A stretch of DNA of 34,095 nt from an uncultured Pseudomonadota bacterium (lineage in GTDB: Bacteria > Pseudomonadota > Gammaproteobacteria > Burkholderiales > Casimicrobiaceae), in NCBI GenBank assembly GCA_937958295.1, contig CALFEY010000032.1, positions 1 to 34,095 of the forward strand, given 5' to 3'. Made by a program: the position numbers and the translations under genes. Shown one piece after another: positions 16,309 to 23,758 of this stretch. Below the pieces are notes generated by a model that ran no database searches, was not told where the DNA came from, and saw nothing but the letters and a program-made list of their open reading frames with translations. Each line of letters begins with the position of its first letter. Positions within the stretch are counted from its first letter, which is position 1.

Positions 16309-17237
16309 CGGGCGCTCCCGTACTTGCGCTCGATCGTCTCGAGGCCTAGGAGACGGGCCTCGAGCGCGCGCATGTTGTCGTAATCCATAAGCTGCATGAT
16401 GTCCTCGATGCCGGCCAGCAGATCGGGCCGGTCGACGGGTTGCCCGCTCTCCATCACGCCGCGCATGAGCGACAGCGCAGTCGTCATCGCCTGGATAGCC
16501 GCCGCCGGCAACATGCGCGGCAGGCTGATGCGACGCACGCCGAGGGCCTTCAGGCGCGCAATGGGGATGAGCGGGGTCGTGGGCCGCGAGCGAATGCCGA
16601 AGCCCATGTTGACGGTGACGGGCACGCCTGCCGCCTCCACGATGCGGGCGATGTCGTCGTCGCGCTTCACCGCATCGGGAAAGATCATGTCGGCACCGGC
16701 TGCGGCGTAGGCGCGCACGCGAGCGAGCGTGCCCTCAATGCCTTCGAGGGCGAGCGCATCGGTGCGCGCCACGATCACGAAATCGTCATTGCGGCGGGCG
16801 AGGCACGCGGCCTCGATCTTGCGCACCATCTCGTCCTGCGGGACCACTTCCTTGCCGGGCATGTGCCCGCAGCGCTTGGGCGCGACCTGGTCCTCGATGT
16901 TCACGCCGGCGACACCCGCCTCCTCGAACAGCTGCACCGCGTGGTACACGTTGACGGGATTGCCGTAGCCGTTGTCGGCGTCCGCCGTGATGGGGATGTC
17001 GACGCTACGCGCGAGGTTGCGGCAATGGTCGACGTTCTGCGTGAGCGTCATGACGCCGATGTCGTCGATGCCGAGGAGCGCATTGGAGATGGCCGCGCCG
17101 CTCGTGGCGGCGGTCTTGAAGCCGGCCCGCTCGACGAGGCGAACGCTGTAGCCGTCGTATACGCCGGGCGACACGATGAACTCGCCCGAGCGCAGTAGCT
17201 CGCGATACCGGGACGCCTTCGATGTCGTGGTGCTCAA
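16305..17237 (-). CDS. Isocitrate lyase/PEP mutase-family lyase (2-methylisocitrate lyase-like)
   Basis: A 310-residue TIM-barrel enzyme. DADNGYGN (86-93) supplies the Mg2+-binding aspartates, IEDQVAPKRCGH carries the catalytic loop KRCGH (121-125) that marks true C-C lyases such as 2-methylisocitrate lyase, and VARTDALALEG and ADMIFPDAV follow in the PrpB order. The C-terminal substrate region (NMGFGIRSRPTTPLIP) differs from the PrpB pattern EFGxTPLF, suggesting another substrate. Expected products are a dicarboxylate plus pyruvate or glyoxylate. The TTG start at 17237 is chosen for AGGAGAAGG about 6 bases upstream and for homology; the frame stays open to 17351 through the operator-like region. 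It opens the second half of the minus-strand catabolic set. Confidence 0.88.
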   Translation of the reverse strand: MSTTTSKASRYRELLRSGEFIVSPGVYDGYSVRLVERAGFKTAATSGAAISNALLGIDDIGVMTLTQNVDHCRNLARSVDIPITADADNGYGNPVNVYHAVQLFEEAGVAGVNIEDQVAPKRCGHMPGKEVVPQDEMVRKIEAACLARRNDDFVIVARTDALALEGIEGTLARVRAYAAAGADMIFPDAVKRDDDIARIVEAAGVPVTVNMGFGIRSRPTTPLIPIARLKALGVRRISLPRMLPAAAIQAMTTALSLMRGVMESGQPVDRPDLLAGIEDIMQLMDYDNMRALEARLLGLETIERKYGSAR

Positions 17238-17294
17238 GGGCCTTCTCCTCGCCTGCCGGCCGCGCGCGCGGCGGGACCGGTCAAGATGTAATAA

Positions 17295-17311
17295 GTATGA
17301 TACATGATACC
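17295..17311 (-). promoter_or_regulatory. Operator-like site upstream of the lyase gene
   Basis: On the minus strand GGTATCATGTATCATAC lies 58 bases upstream of the TTG start, in an AT-rich patch within the 125-base gap between the Bug and lyase genes. It has an imperfect dyad (GTAT...ATAC outer arms) and matches 14 of 17 bases of the left part of the perfect inverted repeat before the aconitase gene. I infer binding of the same regulator, most likely the GntR protein encoded at 20285. Confidence 0.6.
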
Positions 17312-17362
17312 AATGGGTGCGAAGCGACGGCCGCATCGAGCGGCCGTGCAAATGGACGTGAC

Positions 17363-18316
17363 TTAGTTGTTGCCGAGCGAAAGCTTGGGCACCACGCGCA
17401 CGAATACCGCGCGCTCGGCATCGACCACTTTCTGGTACTCAGGGGCGGGCAGATACGCCGGCACTGCGAGCGCACGCGTGGCGAATTCCTTGAAGTCGTT
17501 GGACTCGATGGCCTTGGCCAGCGCGGCCTCGAGCTTGGCGACCACGTCCGGCGGCGTGCCCTTGGGCAGGAAGAAGCCGAAGTCGGCGCGCAGCGCGATG
17601 TCCACGCCGCCTTCCTTCAGCGTGGGCACGTTGGGCAGCGTGGGCGCGCGGGTGGGGCCGAACTGGGCGATCGCGCGGAGCTTGCCACCGTCCACCTGCG
17701 GATTGATCGTGCCGGGGGCGCCCAGCACGAGGTCTACCACGCCCCCTACTGCCGCGGTCACGGCCGGGGCCGTGCCGCGATACGGGATGTGGTTGAGCTG
17801 GATGCCGGCGGCGTCGGCAAAGGCTTCGGCCGCGAGGTGCACGGCCGTGCCATTGCCCGGGCTCGCGAACGACACTTTGCCCGGATTGGCCTTGGCGTAG
17901 GCGATGAGCTCGGGGAGCGTCTTGAACGGTGCGTCGGCGCGCGCCGCGAGCAGGTGCGGCGTGATCGATGCGCGGGCGAGTCCCGTGAGGTCCTCGTACT
18001 TGTAGGGCGGCTTGCTCACGAGCGGCGCCACGGTGATCACGGCGGGCGTGGCGTAGAGGATGGTGTAGCCATCGGGCTTGGATGTCGCTACGTGGTTGGC
18101 ACCGATGGTGGCGCCCGCCCCTTCGCGATTCTCCACCACGATCGGCTGCCCGAGCGTCTGCGAGGCGAGCTCCGCGATCTTGCGCGCCTCGCGATCGGTA
18201 GCGCCCGGCGCGTAGGGCACGACGAACGTGATGGGCCGCGAGGGAAACGTCTGGGCGATCGCCGGGGCGATGCCCGCGGCGGCAACGGCGAGGACCAGGA
18301 GGTGGCGAAGTTTCAT
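17363..18316 (-). CDS. Bug/TctC-family periplasmic substrate-binding protein
   Basis: A 317-residue protein with a Sec signal peptide (MKLRHLLVLAVAAAGIAPAIAQ, cleavage after AIA) and the Bug fold: FPSRPITFVVPYAPGATDREARKIAELASQTLGQPIVVENREGAGATIGANHVATSKPDGYTIL at the start and LAAEAFADAAGIQLNHIPYRGTAPAVTAAVGG in the middle, the two loops that bind carboxylated ligands through water-mediated contacts. The stretch GATDREAR holds an aspartate at the position where specificity is tuned. Bug proteins serve tripartite tricarboxylate transporters; no tctA or tctB is present here, so it must share a distant membrane component or act as a sensor. It lies between the SnoaL-like gene and the lyase gene. 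Confidence 0.92.
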   Translation of the reverse strand: MKLRHLLVLAVAAAGIAPAIAQTFPSRPITFVVPYAPGATDREARKIAELASQTLGQPIVVENREGAGATIGANHVATSKPDGYTILYATPAVITVAPLVSKPPYKYEDLTGLARASITPHLLAARADAPFKTLPELIAYAKANPGKVSFASPGNGTAVHLAAEAFADAAGIQLNHIPYRGTAPAVTAAVGGVVDLVLGAPGTINPQVDGGKLRAIAQFGPTRAPTLPNVPTLKEGGVDIALRADFGFFLPKGTPPDVVAKLEAALAKAIESNDFKEFATRALAVPAYLPAPEYQKVVDAERAVFVRVVPKLSLGNN

Positions 18317-18339
18317 GGGGAACCTTGTCGAGAGAAAGA

Positions 18340-18753
18340 TCAGCGTTGTGCCAGTGCCGCGCGACGCTCTGCGGCGTCGTTCCACACTTCCTGCAGCACG
18401 ATGCGACCGCCCCGCAGCTCGAAGCGGTCGATGAAACGAATGCCGTCGAAGGGCGTGTCGTCGTGCCACGCCCCGTGCAGGGTGCCGAGGCAATAGACGA
18501 TCACCGTGGCCGGAGGCGCGTCGAGCACTTCGATCCGCTCGATGTGCTTGCCGATGCGCCGGTAGCGCCGCGACGAGTTGGCGACGATGTCGGCCACCGC
18601 GCGCACTTCGCGTCCCCCCGGCACCACGATGCGCACGTCGGGCGCGAGGTACGCTTGCGCGCGGTCGACGTCGCGCATCTCGAGCGCGGCCAGGAAGTCG
18701 CGCACGATGCCGGTCGCGGCTGCGTGGCCTTCGCCTGAGCGAGGGGCGCTCAC
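18340..18753 (-). CDS. SnoaL-like/NTF2-fold protein
   Basis: A 137-residue protein with the cone-shaped NTF2 fold pattern: an N-terminal helix pair (ATGIVRDFLAALEMRDVDRAQAYLAPDVRIVVPGG), then curved beta strands with HGAWHDDTPFDGIRFIDRFELRGGRIVLQEVWND. The R-F-I-D-R-F-E-L-x-x-G-R-I pattern is characteristic of SnoaL-like polyketide cyclase/limonene-epoxide hydrolase relatives. Function is not predictable; many are small isomerases, hydrolases or dehydratases. The start is ATG 18753, 31 bases after the methyltransferase stop; the Bug gene follows after 23 bases, so it belongs to the same transcript. Confidence 0.78.
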   Translation of the reverse strand: MSAPRSGEGHAAATGIVRDFLAALEMRDVDRAQAYLAPDVRIVVPGGREVRAVADIVANSSRRYRRIGKHIERIEVLDAPPATVIVYCLGTLHGAWHDDTPFDGIRFIDRFELRGGRIVLQEVWNDAAERRAALAQR

Positions 18754-18784
18754 GGTCTTGCCTCGCGGGGCGGGGTGCGCGCGC

Positions 18785-19792
18785 TCAAGCGTGCTTCTCC
18801 GCGACGATCATGTGCCAGGGCAGGCGCCACGCTCGCGGCGGTTGTGCGAGGGCGCCGTCCTCCTCGTCGAAGGCCACGACGTCGACACGGGCGAAGCCCG
18901 CGTCCGCATAGGCCTGCGCGAGATCGATGCGGCTGTGCTCGAGCAGGAACGGCTCGTTGTTGCGCCGCGCGTGCCCTTCGAAGAGCAAGCGCAGCACGGG
19001 GTCGGCGGGCGGGAGAAAGTCGAGATGCGCGACGATGCCGCCCGGGCGCAGCACGCGCGCGGTCTCGGCGATCAGCGCGCGGACCGCGGACTCGGGCATC
19101 TCGTGCAGGAGCATCGTGGACGTGACGAGGTCGTAGGCGCCCGCGGGCATGCCGCTCGCGGCGGCGTCGGCCTGGCGGAAGGCGAGGCGTCCGCGCAGTG
19201 CCTCGGGCGACTCGTGCGCTGCAAGCGTGACGCAGCTTTCGGACAGGTCGATGCCGTCCACGTGGGCTTGGTCCGCGGCCTGTGCGAAGGCCACGGTGCT
19301 GCGCCCGAATCCGCAGCCCAAGTCGAGCACGCGCTTCACCCGGCGGTCGCGCACGACGCGGGCCGCGAAACGCTCGTGCAGTCCCCGGGTGCCCACCACG
19401 CCCCCGCCGACGGCTTCGCGGTACACGAAGGCACCGAGCTCGTCGCGCAGGCCGCCGGGTTGTTGGTGGATATCGTGGTCGGTCCAGTAGTCCGGCGCGG
19501 CAAGGGAGGCATCGAGCGCGAGCAGGTGCGGTGGCAACGGGCCCGCCACCTGCGCGAGGAGGTCGTCGCGCTGCCGCTGCGCGATGGCGGACAGCCCGCG
19601 CGGGCCGCTGTACTTCATGCGTTGCAGGTGGCGCTCGAGCCACGCGAAGTAGCGATGCGTCGTGAGCGTGGCGGCGGTGTCGGGGGCCGCCTGCGCTTCG
19701 CGATAGAGCTCGCGGAAGAGGGGCCCGCGCCAGTAGGCGCGCGCTGCGGCGACGAAGCGCTGGTGCGCCGCGCTGTCGGCATCGGGCCGCAT
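18785..19792 (-). CDS. Class I SAM-dependent methyltransferase
   Basis: A 335-residue protein. The C-terminal two thirds is a Rossmann methyltransferase domain with motif I VLDLGCGFGRST (about residue 155), the acidic end of strand 2 in VDGIDLSESCV, RQADAAASGMPAGAYDLVTSTMLLHEMP (motif for strand 4) and LRPGGIVAHLDFLP. The N-terminal 130 residues (Y-W-R-G-P-L-F-R-E-L-Y, THRYFAWLERHLQRMKYSGPRG) form an extra helical domain. The substrate is unknown; a carboxyl, N or O methyl acceptor in the same pathway is possible but inferred only from position. ATG 19792 overlaps the preceding stop by one base (TGATG). Confidence 0.85.
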   Translation of the reverse strand: MRPDADSAAHQRFVAAARAYWRGPLFRELYREAQAAPDTAATLTTHRYFAWLERHLQRMKYSGPRGLSAIAQRQRDDLLAQVAGPLPPHLLALDASLAAPDYWTDHDIHQQPGGLRDELGAFVYREAVGGGVVGTRGLHERFAARVVRDRRVKRVLDLGCGFGRSTVAFAQAADQAHVDGIDLSESCVTLAAHESPEALRGRLAFRQADAAASGMPAGAYDLVTSTMLLHEMPESAVRALIAETARVLRPGGIVAHLDFLPPADPVLRLLFEGHARRNNEPFLLEHSRIDLAQAYADAGFARVDVVAFDEEDGALAQPPRAWRLPWHMIVAEKHA

Positions 19793-20043
19793 CACAGCGG
19801 CCCCCGGGCCTGCTGCTCGCCGAGCAACGGCTCGCACAGCCGGCGCACGAACGCGGCGGCGTCCTCGTCCGGCACCAAACTCTCGGACGCCGCGCCCGGC
19901 ATGCGGGACTCCAGGGCGAGCAAGCGGCTGCGCAGCACGTACACCTCGGCGGCCAGCGCCATCGTCACGCCCATGAGCCGGTCGAGCGCGGGGTCGGCGA
20001 AGAAAGTCTGCTCGGGACGAGGCGGCGGGGAAAGGTCGGGCAT
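19792..20043 (-). CDS. Small hypothetical protein upstream of the methyltransferase
   Basis: An 83-residue protein I do not recognise. It opens with a proline-rich stretch (MPDLSPPPRPEQTFFADPALDRLMG), followed by a long predicted helix (VTMALAAEVYVLRSRLLALESRM) and an acidic C-terminal part ending LCEPLLGEQQARGPL. The helix with heptad-like leucines suggests a dimer or a partner surface. It is translationally coupled to the methyltransferase (1-base overlap), so it may be an accessory subunit. The start ATG 20043 is preferred to GTG 20112, which would add a low-complexity proline/arginine leader, although neither has a strong ribosome binding site. Confidence 0.6.
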   Translation of the reverse strand: MPDLSPPPRPEQTFFADPALDRLMGVTMALAAEVYVLRSRLLALESRMPGAASESLVPDEDAAAFVRRLCEPLLGEQQARGPL

Positions 20044-20141
20044 CGGCTGGGGCGGCGTGCGAGAGGGGGCGGGAGAAAGGCGAAGGGGAGGGCCGTGAGC
20101 CGCGAGGCGCACCCGGAAGATGTCTTTGTCCGCGGGGTCTC

Positions 20142-20170
20142 ATGATGCGATTGTTCTGCCAAAGTGTCAA
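20142..20170 (-). promoter_or_regulatory. Promoter of the minus-strand catabolic set
   Basis: On the minus strand TTGACA (20165-20170) is followed after 17 bases by CATCAT (20142-20147). The -35 sits inside a GTGTTGACAC box (20164-20173). This promoter faces away from the GntR gene and would drive the small protein, methyltransferase, SnoaL-like and Bug genes. Confidence 0.6.
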
Positions 20171-20249
20171 CACAATGACCGTTGGCGGATGCGGTGGCGC
20201 GATCCATGGCACGTGGCAGGGTTCGGAAGCGGTCAGCTGACCTCAAGTG

Positions 20250-20278
20250 TTGACACATTGAGTCGGTGCCCGTATCGT
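20250..20278 (+). promoter_or_regulatory. gntR promoter
   Basis: TTGACA (20250-20255) is followed after 17 bases by TATCGT (20273-20278). The -35 sits inside GTGTTGACAC (20247-20256), itself within a CTCAA-N11-TTGAG dyad (20242-20262). The expected start of transcription is at about 20285, the first base of the gntR ATG, so the message may be leaderless. Autoregulation by the GntR protein at the dyad is likely. Confidence 0.6.
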
Positions 20279-20284
20279 CCACCC

Positions 20285-20935
20285 ATGACCACGCTGAGCG
20301 ACACCCTCTTCCAGAGCACGCTCGGCTCGATCTATTCGGGCGAGCTGCCTCCGGGCGCAGAGGTGAACGAGGCCGTGCTCGCCGAGCGCTTCGGCGTGAG
20401 CCGCGGGCCGGTGCGCGAGGCGGTGCGGCGCCTGCAGGGGATCGGGCTCGTGTCGCGCGAGCCGTACATGCGCGCGATGGTGGTGAGCCTTTCCCCTGGC
20501 GAGGTGCGCGAGCTCTTCGAGATGCGCGAGGCGCTCGAGGGCATGGCGTGCCGGCTGGCTGCCCTGCGCATGAGCGACGCCGACCTCGATCGCTTCGCCG
20601 CCGACCTCGAGTCCGCGCGGCTGGCGCGGCAGGACGCGGGGCCGCACGCGCCTGCGCCGTCGGACTTCGACTTCCACGAGAGGATCATCGTGGCGAGCGG
20701 CAACGGTCGCATCGCCGCCACGCTCTGCGGCGACCTCTACCACTTGCTGCGCGTGTATCGCCGGCGCTCAGGGGCCGTGCGCGAGCGCAGCGACGAGGCC
20801 CACGCCGAGCACTGGCAGATCCTGCGCGCATTGCGGGCGCGCGACGGCGAGCTCGCCGAGTCGCTCATGCGGGCGCACGTGGCCCGCGCGTCGCGGCAGG
20901 TGACGCAGCGTCTGCGCGAAATGGACGGCGCCTAG
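20285..20935 (+). CDS. GntR-family transcriptional regulator (FadR/FCD subfamily)
   Basis: A 216-residue regulator. The winged helix spans about residues 5-70: LPPGAEVNEAVLAERFGVSRGPVREAVRRLQGIGLVSREPYMRAMVVSLS, with the recognition helix SRGPVREAVRRL. The FCD effector domain follows, with metal/carboxylate ligands expected in DFDFHERI (D-x3-H), HAEHWQIL and MRAHVAR. FCD proteins normally bind organic acids, often through a divalent metal, and act as repressors released by a pathway substrate. It lies between two divergent catabolic gene sets, with dyads on both its sides. No strong ribosome binding site is visible, in line with a leaderless message. Confidence 0.92.
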   Translation: MTTLSDTLFQSTLGSIYSGELPPGAEVNEAVLAERFGVSRGPVREAVRRLQGIGLVSREPYMRAMVVSLSPGEVRELFEMREALEGMACRLAALRMSDADLDRFAADLESARLARQDAGPHAPAPSDFDFHERIIVASGNGRIAATLCGDLYHLLRVYRRRSGAVRERSDEAHAEHWQILRALRARDGELAESLMRAHVARASRQVTQRLREMDGA

Positions 20936-20993
20936 CGTGGCCGTCGCAACCTAAAGAGACAAGACGTTGGCTGCCGCCGTCCACGATCCGCAA

Positions 20994-21018
20994 GGTATGA
21001 TGTATGACACATCATACC
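20994..21018. promoter_or_regulatory. Perfect inverted repeat (operator) before the aconitase-like gene
   Basis: GGTATGATGT (20994-21003), spacer ATGAC, ACATCATACC (21009-21018) is a perfect 10-base inverted repeat, 37 bases before the ATG of the aconitase-like gene and 58 bases after the gntR stop. It stands out in an otherwise GC-rich gap. Its left 17 bases match the site before the lyase gene (17295-17311) at 14 positions. It is the best candidate operator of the regulon. Confidence 0.75.
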
Positions 21019-21055
21019 TATCCACCGCCGGCCCGCCGGCCGCAGCGCTTCGCCA

Positions 21056-23758
21056 ATGCTGACCTCCTCCGTTCGCCACGCCCCGGGCGGGCCCGTTGCG
21101 CTGTCCGGAGCGGAAGGCAACGCGTTCTACTTCGACATCGCGGCCGCGATGCGCGCGCGCGGGGGCGACATCGCGCAGTTGCCCTACTGCCTGCGCGTGG
21201 CGGTAGAGAATGTCATGCGCCACCTACCCCGCACGGGGGAGGAAGGCGAAGCGGCGCTTGCTGCGCTCGCCGCGTGGCCCGCAGCGCAGGCCTCGCTGCC
21301 GCTCTTCGTGAGCCGCGTGATCCTGCCCGACTCGAGTGGCCTGCCCGTGCTGCTCGACCTCGCCGCCTTGCGCGATGCCGTCGCGGCGCGCGGCGGCGAC
21401 GCAGCGCGCGTGCGCCCGCTCGTGCCGGTCGATCTCGTGATCGACCACTCGCTGCAGGTGGATCACGCGGGCACGCCGCAGGCGATGGTGCAGAACCTCA
21501 CACGCGAGTTCGGGCGCAACGAGGAGCGCTACCGCTTCGTGAAGTGGGCGCAGAACGCGCTCGGCAACGTGCGCGTGTTTCCGCCGGGCACCGGCATCAT
21601 CCACCAGGTCAACCTCGAGTACATCGCGAGCGTGGTGACCGAAGCCGTGGACGACGGCCGGCGCGTGTTCTTCCCCGATTTCGTGATCGGCGGCGACTCG
21701 CACACGCCGATGATCAACGGCCTCGGCGTGCTCGGCTGGGGCGTGGGGGGCATCGATGCCGAGGCGCTGCTCCTGGGCTATCCCACCGACATCGCGCTGC
21801 CCGGGGTGGTCGGCGTGCAGCTCATGGGCCAGCGCGCGCCCGGCACCACGTCCACCGACCTTGTGCTGCTCGTCGCGCAGCGCCTGCGCGCGCATGGGGT
21901 GACCGGCAAGTTCGTGGAGTTCTTCGGATCCGCGGTGTCGGCGCTCACGGTGCCCGATCGCGCGACGCTGGCCAACATGGCCCCGGAGTACGGCGCGACG
22001 GTGGGCTTTTTCCCCGTCGATGGGCGCACCCTCGACTACCTCGCCGCGAGCGGACGCAGCGCTGCTCACGTTCAGCGCGTGGAGGCCTACTGCCGCGCCA
22101 ATGCGCTCTTCCGCGACCATACCGCGCCGGCGCCGCGCTACTCGGAGGTCGTGACCATCGACCTCGCCGACGTCGTGCCCACGGTGGCAGGGCCGCGCCG
22201 TCCGCAGGACCGGCTCGCGCTCGGCGACGTGGCGCGCGACTTCCGGGAACGCTTGCCGCGCAGTGCCCAGGACGGCGGCTTCGGCGTGCACCCGGGGCAA
22301 CCGGACGCCGGATCGTTGCCGCACGGCGCGCTGGTGATCGCCGCGATCACGTCGTGCACCAACACCTCCAATCCGTCGGTGATGCTCGCCGCGGGCTTGC
22401 TCGCCCGCAATGCGCTCGCGCGCGGGCTTACCGCCGCCTCGTGGGTCAAGACGTCGCTTGCTCCCGGCTCGCAGGTGGTCACGCGCTATCTGGAGGCCGC
22501 GGGCCTGCGCGCGCCGCTCGCAGCGCTGGGCTTCGAGCTCATCGGCTACGGCTGCACCACGTGCGCGGGCAAATCCGGGCCGCTCGCGCCCGATGTCGCG
22601 GCCGCCATCGAGCGCGACGGCGTGGTCGCCGCCACGGTGCTGTCCGGCAATCGCAATTTCGAAGGACGCATCCACCGCCTCGCGCGAGCCAATTACCTCG
22701 CCTCGCCGCCGCTCGTGGTGGCCTACGCGATCGCGGGCCGCATCGACATCGACCTCACCCGCGAGCCTCTCGGCCATGATCCACAGGGACGTCCGGTGAT
22801 GCTCGCCGATGTGTGGCCACGCGACGAGCAGATCGCACAACACCTGGGGGTGGCCGCCGATGCCTCCCTCTACCGCGCGGTCTACGCCGATATCGAGCGC
22901 GGGCCCGCGCCGTGGCAGGCGCTGCAGGCCCCGTCGAGCGCGCGCTTCGCGTGGGACCCGGCGTCGAGCTATCTCGTGGCGCCGCCGTTCGTGGCTCGCG
23001 TCACCCGTGGCGAGGCGTTGCCGGATCGACTCGACGGCGCTCGCGTCCTCGCGGCCTTTGGCGACTCGCTCACCACGGACCACATCTCGCCGTCCGGCGA
23101 GATTCCCGTCGATAGCGCCGCCGGGCGCTACCTCGCGAGCCTTCGCATCGCGCCCCGCGACTTCAACACCTATGTCGGCCGCCGCGGCAATCACGAAGTG
23201 ATGCTGCGCGGCACTTTTGCCAACCTGCGCATTCGCAATCTACTGGTCCCGGGCGTGGAAGGCGGCACGACACGCCTCGAGCGCGACGGCGAGGTCATGC
23301 CGATCCACGTGGCGAGCCGGAAGTACGCCGAGAGGGACACGCCGCTCCTCGTGCTCGGCGGGCGTGACTATGGCCAAGGCAGCAGCCGCGACTGGGCCGC
23401 CAAGGGCACGGCACTCCTGGGTGTGCGCGCCGTGCTCGCGGAATCGTTCGAGCGGATCCATCGCGCCAACCTCGTGAGCATGGGCGTGGTCCCGTTGCGC
23501 TTCGCGAAAGGCGAAGGGTGGCGGGCGCTCGGCCTCTCCGGCTTCGAGACCTTCACGCTGTCCGGCATGCGCGAAGGCGTGCTTGCCGGCGCGCCCGTCA
23601 CCGTGGTGGCGCAAGGCGGCGACCGCGCCGTCACGTTTGCCGTGACCGCCGACGTGCAGACGGCCTTCGAGCGGCGCTTGCTGGAAGCGGGCGGCATGCT
23701 GCCCTCGGTCCTCGAACAACTTTCCCCTTCCGCGGCCGCGGCCGCCGTCGCCCCATGA
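21056..23758 (+). CDS. Aconitase-family hydratase (AcnA-like, probably pathway-specific)
   Basis: A 900-residue [4Fe-4S] enzyme of the AcnA/IRP size class. Cluster ligands are C434 in ITSCTNTSNPSVM and C500/C503 in GYGCTTCAGKSGPL. The swivel domain is present near the C-terminus (DYGQGSSRDWAAKGTALLGVRAVLAESFERIHRANL, with the conserved QGSSRDW). The substrate loop reads VIGGDSHTPMINGLGVLGWGVGGIDAEA, where housekeeping AcnA has SDSHT-T-M, and GNSG is replaced by GKSG. Together with its operon position this suggests a specialised hydro-lyase acting on a citrate-like pathway acid rather than the citric acid cycle enzyme. The start codon has no clear ribosome binding site. Its stop overlaps the amidohydrolase start by ATGA. 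Confidence 0.9.
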   Translation: MLTSSVRHAPGGPVALSGAEGNAFYFDIAAAMRARGGDIAQLPYCLRVAVENVMRHLPRTGEEGEAALAALAAWPAAQASLPLFVSRVILPDSSGLPVLLDLAALRDAVAARGGDAARVRPLVPVDLVIDHSLQVDHAGTPQAMVQNLTREFGRNEERYRFVKWAQNALGNVRVFPPGTGIIHQVNLEYIASVVTEAVDDGRRVFFPDFVIGGDSHTPMINGLGVLGWGVGGIDAEALLLGYPTDIALPGVVGVQLMGQRAPGTTSTDLVLLVAQRLRAHGVTGKFVEFFGSAVSALTVPDRATLANMAPEYGATVGFFPVDGRTLDYLAASGRSAAHVQRVEAYCRANALFRDHTAPAPRYSEVVTIDLADVVPTVAGPRRPQDRLALGDVARDFRERLPRSAQDGGFGVHPGQPDAGSLPHGALVIAAITSCTNTSNPSVMLAAGLLARNALARGLTAASWVKTSLAPGSQVVTRYLEAAGLRAPLAALGFELIGYGCTTCAGKSGPLAPDVAAAIERDGVVAATVLSGNRNFEGRIHRLARANYLASPPLVVAYAIAGRIDIDLTREPLGHDPQGRPVMLADVWPRDEQIAQHLGVAADASLYRAVYADIERGPAPWQALQAPSSARFAWDPASSYLVAPPFVARVTRGEALPDRLDGARVLAAFGDSLTTDHISPSGEIPVDSAAGRYLASLRIAPRDFNTYVGRRGNHEVMLRGTFANLRIRNLLVPGVEGGTTRLERDGEVMPIHVASRKYAERDTPLLVLGGRDYGQGSSRDWAAKGTALLGVRAVLAESFERIHRANLVSMGVVPLRFAKGEGWRALGLSGFETFTLSGMREGVLAGAPVTVVAQGGDRAVTFAVTADVQTAFERRLLEAGGMLPSVLEQLSPSAAAAAVAP

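Noticed and set aside
16305..17237. prpB of the 2-methylcitrate cycle
   Set aside because: The KRCGH loop fits, but no prpC, prpD/acnD or prpF is nearby and the C-terminal substrate segment differs.
21224..23194. Open frame of 656 codons on the minus strand
   Set aside because: It is antisense to the aconitase-like gene, whose cluster ligands and domains are intact.
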